Origin: Cornus controversa
Taxonomy: Eukaryota > Streptophyta > Magnoliopsida > Cornales > Cornaceae
Assembly (NCBI GenBank): GCA_026545225.1
Contig: CM048846.1
Span: forward strand, 51,886,270-51,950,269
Direction: 5' to 3'
DNA: 64,000 nt
A model generated the notes under the pieces. That model made no database searches, had not been told where the DNA came from, and saw nothing but the letters and a program-made list of their open reading frames with translations. Both the position numbers and the translations under genes were made by a program. Below, one piece after another: positions 57,641-64,000 of this stretch (within the stretch, counting starts at the first letter, position 1; each line of letters starts with the position of its first letter).

Positions 57641-58595
57641 CTGAATTTTGTCAAGAGATGTGAAAAGTGTCAACGCTTCGCCAACATCCCGAGACAACCT
57701 CCGAAAGAATTGACACTTATAATGGCCCCGTGGCCTTTTGCCCAAATGGGGAATGGATTTTGTTGGCCCTCTACCCATGGGAAAGGGGCAGACAAAATTC
57801 GCAATTGTAGCAGTTGACTACTTCACCAAGTGGGTGGAAGCCAAGCCTTTAGCTACAACAGGGGAAAGGAATGTCATCAATTTTGTGTGGAAATCGATTA
57901 TATGAAGGTTTGGTGTTCCAAAAGTCATAATCATGGATAACGCGAAGCAGTTTGAAAGCTGACGATTCCAAGATTTTTGTACGGAGCATGACATAAACTA
58001 TCGATACTCCTCGCCAGGCCACCCGCAGGCCAATGGGCAGGCTGAAGTGGCCAACAGGACCATATTTAAAATGATCAAGAAACGCCTGGATGACTCCAAA
58101 GGAGCATGGCCAGAACTGCTGCCAAGCGTTTTATGGGCCTACAGGACCACCGTCAGAGTCCCCACAGGAGAGACGCCCTACTTCTTAGCTTTCGAAAGTG
58201 AAGTAGTTCTTCCTGTCGAAATAGGGGCGGTGGCGAGCCATTGTGCCAAGCATTATGACCCAGATCACAATGAGGATGGACTAAGAGCCAGTGTCGATTT
58301 CATCGACGAGAGAAGGGAGCAAGCACAGATACGAATGGCCGCGTATCAATAGGCTATGTCCCGGTATTACAACACCAGAGTCAAGCATAGGAGTTTTCAG
58401 CCTGGTGATCTGGTCTTGCGAGAAGTCACTCAAGCCACCAAACCTCACGGTACTGGAAAGCTGGCCCCTAATTGGGAGGGCCCGTATAAAGTGGTTAAAA
58501 CTCAGAAGCGAGGCACTTACTGGCTGGAAACCTTAGAAGGAAAACAGTTGGCCCATCCTTGGAATGCCGAGCATTTGAGGAAGTTCTATCAGTAA
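57641..58595 (+). CDS. Integrase core and C-terminus, Tat-type element (broken)
   Basis: The stretch resumes after the nested LTR with the rest of the zinc finger region (CEKCQRFANIP), WPFAQMGNGFCWPSTHG-like sequence, VDYFTKWVEAKPL (near 57815), the NGQAEVANRTIFKMIKKRL segment (near 58030-58085) with the catalytic-core helix, WAYRTTVRVPTGETPYFLAF (near 58135) and a C-terminal GDLVLREVTQ..GKLAPNWEGPYKV..GTYWLETLEGK part (58400-58550). There is no chromodomain, as expected for Tat. It has interruptions and is a fossil. Confidence 0.85.
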
Positions 58596-58844
58596 AGTTT
58601 TTTTTTTTCTCTTGACTTGTTAACTTTTCGTCTCATCTTCTTTAGTTTCAGCAAGTATTATTATAGAGGCAAGCTTTACTTGCCAAACCTCAAGTGTCAT
58701 TCTAGAGGTTGGCTCCATGGCCCGAAACCTCAAAACAGGGTCCTGCCCGGTCCCATCTTTTCTTTTGTAAGTTTTATTATAGAATGTCAATGGAGAATGT
58801 TATTCACACCAAAATGAACTGTTATGTTTAGAAGGAAAAATACC
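58596..58844. other. Tat-type element, start of the 3' noncoding region
   Basis: Sequence between the end of integrase and the tandem repeats. I recognise nothing coding here. Confidence 0.5.
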
Positions 58845-59190
58845 GCCCTACGAGGGCACACCTCCACGGAGGGCCTTTGCAGAAAAAGGCGGGATGAATT
58901 AATCCCGAGAAAAATACCGCCCTACGGGGATAAAGCCCTACGGGGGCACACCTCCACGGAGGGCCTTTGAAGAAAAAGGCGGGATGAATTAATCTCGAGA
59001 AAAACATCGCCCTACGGGGGCACACCTCCACGGAGGACCTTTGAAGAAAAAGGTGGGATGAATTAATCCCGAGAAAAATATCACCCTACGAGGATAAAGC
59101 CCTACGGGGACGCACCTCCACGGAGGGCCTTTGAAGAAAAAGGCGGGACGGATTAATCCCGAAAACATTGTATAAACAACCCTACGGGGA
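58845..59190 (+). repeat. Two-unit tandem repeat in the Tat 3' region
   Basis: Four tandem units alternate between about 73 and 90 bp. All contain GCACACCTCCACGGAGGGCC, TTTGAAGAAAAAGGCGGGAT and GAATTAATCCCGAG. Units two and four have an added GGATAAAGCCCTACGGGG piece. So the array is a duplicated pair (about 163 bp). CCTCCACGGAGG is a palindrome in each unit. Confidence 0.85.
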
Positions 59191-59338
59191 TACACCTATA
59201 AAGGGTATACGAGAAAGGCAGGATAAGTTAATTCTGAAACATTGTATTTATTCATGAAAGGCATTACAAGATCATAAGCATAAACTACAGGAAAGAAATT
59301 CGGCTACAGTAGGAAGTAAAATGATGATAAGAAGTACA

Positions 59339-61138
59339 TCAACCGGTGCCCTCATTCTCATCCCCTTTCAGTTGCAAACGGGAAAAATCCATGTCAGGCC
59401 ACTCATCTTGGGCCATGGTCCAGAAATACTCAGAACCTTCTATATAGGACTCGTCGCATATTTTCTCAAACACGGGCGAATCCTTAAAATTCTCAACCGC
59501 CACAGCTTGATAACCTGGTAAGTCTTCGGCCCAGCGCGCTAACTCCTCCTGGTTACGGTGAGCTTGGGCATTGAGAATGTCAATCTCTCTAACTTGAGAG
59601 GCGTGTGAAGTACGCAAAGACTCTATCTCTAAATCGAGCGCGGAGCGCTGGGTGTCGAAAGAGGCCTGTTGCTGCCCAAGTTGGTCCACTGCACGCATGT
59701 AGTCGTTGGAAACAGATTGGGCAAACGTCACACTCTGCAAAAAATCATCAAATGATATAAAACGTGGCATGTCAACAAAGAAACTTTTTGCTACTAAGCA
59801 AAAGCAAAGAATCAGGAATCCAAACCTTGGCCATAAAGGATAGAAGATTTTTGGTAGAATAGAGTGCCCATGTGAGCTTGCCTCGTCGAGGTCGTTCTGC
59901 ATAACATACTCTCCAGTACGCCGAATTACAAATTTTGGGTCATTTAACATTGACCCAGGCCCGCTATTGGCACATGAAAAAGAAGTTTGGGAGCCACCAC
60001 TCCCAAAAAGAGGGGTCGCAGGAGGACTAAAGAGTCCGGGGTTTCCACCACTAAATAGTTGAGTTTGCGGCACTCGGAAGGTGCTGGGGTCAGGAATAAC
60101 CCCCGAGCCAGCCACAAAGGGAGGGTTCCTAACTGAGGAAGGAGAAGATAATTCCCCATTCGAGTGACAGCAACCCTCGGCCTTTTTTGCCCAGAAGGGG
60201 AGGAGGAAGAAGCAATGCCTTTGCCCTTCTCCTGGAGAACTTCCTTTGGTATCCGCCTCTGTCCTCCTGCAAATTTGGGACCATAAGCGAACGAACTGAT
60301 AAACACAATCTCCTAAAGACCAAAAAGGCAAAAGGAAAGTTGCAAAATGAAAACATACCCCTGCTCGGGACTGCGACCTGGAGAGGATAGCCTAGTAACT
60401 CTAAGCCTGCGTCCCTGGTTAGGGTAATAGCATCTCTTACTCTAGCGCGGCTTGCTTCTTCTAGTTTTTCCTCTTCTGCCCTGCTTGGAGGTGGCGTGGA
60501 TTTCTAGGCTAAAAATAGAGAGGCAAGTAAGGCAAAGGAAAGAATAATGAATATATATGTATAAAAAAAAAGGTGGCCAACTTACGGGCAGCATCTCCGG
60601 GCACCCACGAATGAGGTATGATATGAGGAGTAGGCTCCCAGCACCCGGAAACAAAGAAAAAACGGTTCCTCCATGACTTTATGGTTTTGTTATGGTCAAC
60701 TACAACCAAACATGACTTTGTTTGGCCTCCGCCTAGGCCGCCGGAGCGGCTATGAACGTGGCGCCAATCGCTGTTCTTAAAGAGACCATAGCGGAAAAAG
60801 AACCCATTTGCTATCAGTGGAATGTCAAAGAAAAAAGACTTCCACAGAACAACACAAGCCATAATAATGCGCCAAGAGAGGGGTGTGAGCTGGGAAGGAC
60901 ATATGTTTGCCGTGCTAAGAATCTCCTGGACAAGAACTAGAACTGGGAACTGAAGACCGCAGGTAAACGCGCCCTCGTAGAAACATGTCTCTCCAGGATG
61001 GACGGAGAAAACCCGATCAGTCGGTGAAAAGGCACGAACCCGGACTCCAGCAGGGAATGAGTAGCGGAGGGCCAGTTCCTCCACGTCCCGTTGAGTCATG
61101 GTAGAAGCGATATTGCGACATACAGAAAATTCATCCAT
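59339..61138 (-). CDS. Antisense reading-frame region of the Tat-type element
   Basis: Two large open stretches lie opposite to gag-pol in the 3' region. The upstream one starts MDEFSVCRNIASTMTQRDVE (61138) and contains HPGETCFYEGAFTCGLQFPV, QLTPLSWRIIMACVVLWKSF and KSWRNRFFFVSGCWE, the pattern of the Pfam 'putative gypsy type transposon' domain (PF04195). The downstream one (59339 to about 60330) ends with a probable coiled coil (QLGQQQASFDTQRSALDLEI, then LRTSHASQVREIDILNAQ). Antisense frames of this kind are known in Tat-lineage elements, function unknown. A GTAAGT donor-like site follows the first stretch (near 60584). The two parts are described separately; I do not claim one product. 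Confidence 0.65.
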
Positions 61139-61433
61139 CTAAGAAAAAACAGAGGAGGAAGGACGCTTGTGAAGAAGCAGGAAATTTAGATACAATCAAA
61201 GGGACACTAAGAATTTTTGCTGGATGGAAGGGATGAGGAGCTGAAACACAAGAAGACCTTTTATAGGTTTTCTCCAACGGCTCCATTCTAACGTTCAACT
61301 CCAACGGCTCAATTCCAACGTTCATCTTCGACGCAGTAGTGATAAAGGCAGCTCCTAGGACAGTCACCAACGGCCTCAAGGAGGCCCAAAAGCAACAAAG
61401 GCGACTTTAAGGCGAATGGTATCCAACGACCGC

Positions 61434-61660
61434 AAGGAAGGGCAACCCCGAAGGCAGCTCCAGCGAAGGCGAACTCGGACGAGGGCGGTTTCTCTCCCAA
61501 AGGCAGCCTCCCGAGGGCGGTACCCGTGAAGGTAGCCACCCCCGAAGGCAGCCACCCCCAAGCGCGGCCACCCGCGAGGGCGACTACCCCCGAGGGCGGC
61601 CACCCCGAGGGCAGCCACCCTCGAGGGCGGCCACCCGAGGGCGGCCTGGGTGGGGCCCGG
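61434..61660. repeat. G+C-rich minisatellite upstream of the antisense frame
   Basis: Units of about 16-18 bp of the type CCGAGGGCGGCCACCC repeat at least ten times with variation (GAAGGCAGCCACC, GAGGGCGACTACCC). The G+C content is far above the rest of the window. It lies between the 3' LTR and the start of the antisense frame, so it would be in the promoter or leader of an antisense transcript. Confidence 0.8.
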
Positions 61661-61827
61661 CAAAAAAAAAAAAAATAGCCAATCATAGTTGGATCCGCGG
61701 ACCGCGTAGATGAGGTGTACAGTTTTTTTCTTTCTGTTACAGATCAAATGACACGTCTGGACAACCCAAAGAGCCAATCAGAGTGTTCTTAAGGTTTGAC
61801 GAGCAACCCTCATGAACAGGGGGCATC

Positions 61828-62190
61828 TGATAGAGTATTTGACTCCAACTGTAAAACTATTGACGTGGAAGATAAAAACAAAGTGACGTGGACAAGAGTC
61901 TATCTTTGACCGGGTGGTCTCTATCTCCAAGAAGGACTGGGAAACTAAAAGACTCCAACCACAATGCAACCTTGTTTGATCGTTATAAATAGGGAGACGG
62001 TCCATATACCAAGGTACGTAACTAATACTCTCTTGATTCCTTTACAGCTCTAAAAAAACCCTTCCTATTTTGACTTGATCGTCAGAGCGTAGTCGGCCAG
62101 CACCGCGCCGGTGTCCTTTCGATTACTCTTCTTTTGTCTTTTTTCACAGGTTAGAATTTGACCAACTCGGAGTGGATATTTGCTTCATCA
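61828..62190 (+). repeat. 3' LTR of the Tat-type element (363 bp)
   Basis: Homologous to 48868-49231 over its whole length, with the same TGACGTGG pair (61861-61868, 61884-61891). A purine-rich tract AACAGGGGGCATC (61815-61827) stands directly before it, as expected for the PPT. Confidence 0.92.
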
Positions 62191-62195
62191 ATTTG

Positions 62196-63190
62196 CGTTA
62201 TAAAATTATTTAATTTTAAATTAGTTATCTTATTTATTGATTATATAATATTAGGTTTCATATAATGAATAATTTATTATGTAATATAATGTATTACTAT
62301 ACTAAAATATGTGAAATACTATAAATTATTTTACTATATAATATAACATTATCTGTTATTTTTAACTTATAATGGCAACTAAATATAAATTATTTTATAT
62401 ATTTTTTATTCATATTTTTTAAAGAAATTAATTAAAACTTTATAGTTATATAATATATTGACTATATATTTATCTTAAATTAATGTCGTCATAAATAATA
62501 TAAAGTATATTTTTTTGCAATATAACATTTATTATTAATATAAAATAAATAAATAATTATAAACACTACATTATAATATTATTTAATATTAATTAGATTA
62601 TTTTATTTATTGATCATATAATATTTGGTTTCATATAACGAATAATTTATTTTGTAATATATTATATTAATATAGTTTAATAGGTGAAATATCGTAAATT
62701 AGTGTTCATTTTTAATGTAATCAGATAAATTTTATGTAATGAAATACATAAACATATAATATTATTATTTATATCTTACATGATTTTGTTATTCCACATT
62801 ATTTGTGTTGTAAATATAATTTATATTACATAAGTATATAAAATATATTGTATAATGTTATAAATTTTTTCTTATTATTGTAGAAATAATCTTATGTGAG
62901 TTGTTCCGATTCGAAATGACCAATTCCTAAAGAAATCATGCCGCAATCAGAATTGTACATTACTTTTTTCCAGATTCGATCGTTTGGACCTCCAAATATG
63001 TGAAATATCATAAATTATTGTTATTATATAACATTATCTATTATCTATAAAATTATACTGTATATTTTAACTTATAATGGCAAATAATTATAAATTATAT
63101 TATATATTTTGTTTTTTATATTTTGAAAATATCCAATTAAAATTTCATTGTTATCATAAATTGAAGATGTCATAAATATCATAAATTAAA
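62196..63190. repeat. Extremely A+T-rich degenerate repeat block, right part
   Basis: Continuation of the 45851-48862 block after the Tat element. The phrases GGTTTCATATAA(T/C)GAATAAT (62251, 62630), ACTTATAATGGCAACTAAAT (near 62367) and TATATATTTATCTTAAATTA (near 62463) recur. At about 62893-62995 a patch of ordinary base composition (GAGTTGTTCCGATTCGAAAT, ATCATGCCGCAATCAGAATT, GATTCGATCGTTTGGACCTC) interrupts it. No gene is seen. Confidence 0.75.
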
Positions 63191-63199
63191 GGGTTGAAT

Positions 63200-64000
63200 T
63201 GACTGACCTCACTTGAGATTTGGTCAAATTACACTTGGAGAGACCGTTTGGTTTTTTTTTCTTTCACCTTCCCTAAATCCATTTATTCGATGGCTGGATT
63301 AAATTTTAAGTGTGAAAATAAAATTTTGTCCTTGCATGATAATATCACATTATATTTCAAATATGGTAAAATACAATGACCTCCCCTCAGGTTTGTTATA
63401 ATTGCACTGATCTCCCCTAAATAAAACTCTGATTTTTAAAATGACATTTTTGCCCACATTATACTTTCTCTCTCTGCTCAATCCTTTTTTGTAGACCTGC
63501 TACATCACCATTGTCACCACCCATGACCACCATTGTTCTTCGATCTTGCTCTTAACATTTCTAATCAAACGTCAAAAATTCTATGACACAAATTCTTTTC
63601 AAAGATCTTCAATCATGGTGATATATATACAAACACATACATAAGATCGAATTTGTAGGCTGAGTTGTTAAGTTTTGTTGTGAGTCACGGGTACGAGTTG
63701 ATCAAAATGACCAGACTGGTAGTGTCATGTACGTGAAAGCATACATATCATTTTAGAAATCAGTTTTTTATTTATTTATTTATTTATTTTTATTATATAT
63801 TTCAAATCATCACAGGGGAGGTCACTGAAACTATGACAAACCTCAGGATATGTCATTGTATTTTACCATAATGTGATATTATAATGCAAGGGAAAAACTG
63901 TCTTTTCACTCTTAAAATTTATTCCAGACGCTGAAAAAATTGATTTAGGGGAGATGAAAGAAATAAAGGTCAAACGATCTCTTCGAGTGTAATTTCACCA
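63200..64000. mobile_element. Long-armed foldback element, reaches window end
   Basis: Arms of about 225 bp (63205-63430 and 63775-64000) are inverted copies. The left reads GGTCAAATTACACTTGGAGA, GACCGTTTG, TTTCTTTCACCTTCCCTAAA and GGTAAAATACAATGACCTCC. The right gives the same on the minus strand. The middle (about 345 bp) shows ACCACCCATGACCACCATTG, also found inverted near 41420-41445. Long arms without coding sequence suggest a Mutator-like or other non-autonomous DNA element. The right end may lie beyond the window. Confidence 0.65.

Larger units (their letters stand above)
48868..62190 (+). mobile_element. Ty3/gypsy Tat-type element (13.3 kb) with nested solo LTR
   Basis: LTRs at 48868-49231 and 61828-62190 are flanked by the exact 5-bp duplication ATTTG (48863-48867 and 62191-62195). 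Short LTRs, a PBS starting TGGCGCCGTCTG, the order gag-protease-RT-RNase H-second RNase H-integrase, and a long 3' region with an antisense reading frame are hallmarks of the Tat lineage (Tat/Ogre/Retand group). A 3718-bp solo LTR of another family is inserted in the integrase region. The coding part is broken with several interruptions. The LTRs differ at about ten sites plus small indels in 363 bases by my hand count, roughly 3 percent, so the insertion is probably one to a few million years old. Confidence 0.92.

Noticed and set aside
58828-59195. Minus-strand open frames with repeated FFKGPPWRCAP segments
   Set aside because: They arise from the tandem repeat in the Tat 3' region. The repeated peptide is a by-product of the DNA repeat.

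Overview
The window looks like nuclear DNA of a eudicot plant. It is A+T-rich, host coding sequence is sparse and spliced with GT..AG introns, the one clear immune-type gene is a plant receptor-like protein (RLP), and most of the sequence is plant retrotransposon (Ty3/gypsy Tekay-type and Tat-type, Ty1/copia relics, a Cassandra TRIM, L1-type LINE pieces) plus several families of small inverted-repeat DNA elements. I see no bacterial, viral or organellar gene set, no tRNA gene and no CRISPR array.

Layout. 1-9.5 kb: intergenic DNA with a decayed L1 LINE (3.6-4.6 kb), a solo LTR with a 5-bp target duplication (5.4-6.7 kb) and a short foldback MITE (7.9 kb). 9.5-34.5 kb: an RLP locus. RLP-type upstream sequence begins at 9.5 kb. 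It is split by a very young Tekay-type chromovirus (10.2-22.8 kb, minus strand) in an LTR-internal-LTR-partial-internal arrangement. Beyond it lie a broken duplicate of RLP exon 1 (23.06 kb), repeated copies of the upstream module, and the main RLP gene in six exons (25.2-34.4 kb). Its 5.2-kb fourth intron carries a small non-autonomous LTR element, itself hit by a solo LTR, and a roughly 1-kb foldback element. The reading frame is broken in the last exon. 34.5-45.5 kb: a Cassandra TRIM with 5S rRNA-like LTRs (35.6-36.3 kb), a domesticated PIF/Harbinger transposase gene of the ALP1-like type carrying one in-frame TGA (37.7-38.7 kb, minus), and a dense cluster of MITEs, two of which have empty-site paralogs in the same window. 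45.85-63.2 kb: an extremely A+T-rich degenerate repeat block interrupted by a 13.3-kb Tat-type element (48868-62190, TSD ATTTG), whose integrase region is split by a 3.7-kb solo LTR (TSD CTGAA). The Tat element also carries an antisense reading-frame region. 63.2-64 kb: a long-armed foldback element that runs to the window edge.

How the parts relate. The only host genes supported are the RLP (plus its broken exon-1 duplicate) and the ALP1-like gene, and both show a disrupting change. An LRR ectodomain with a short tail fits a cell-surface immune receptor that would signal through a partner kinase. The repeated upstream modules share a motif containing a W-box core. The rest of the window is a layered insertion history that can be ordered from target duplications and nesting. 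I found no clearly new biological system. The points most worth checking are the antisense reading frame of the Tat element, the recurrent upstream module of the RLP locus, the tandem Tekay structure and the A+T-rich repeat block.
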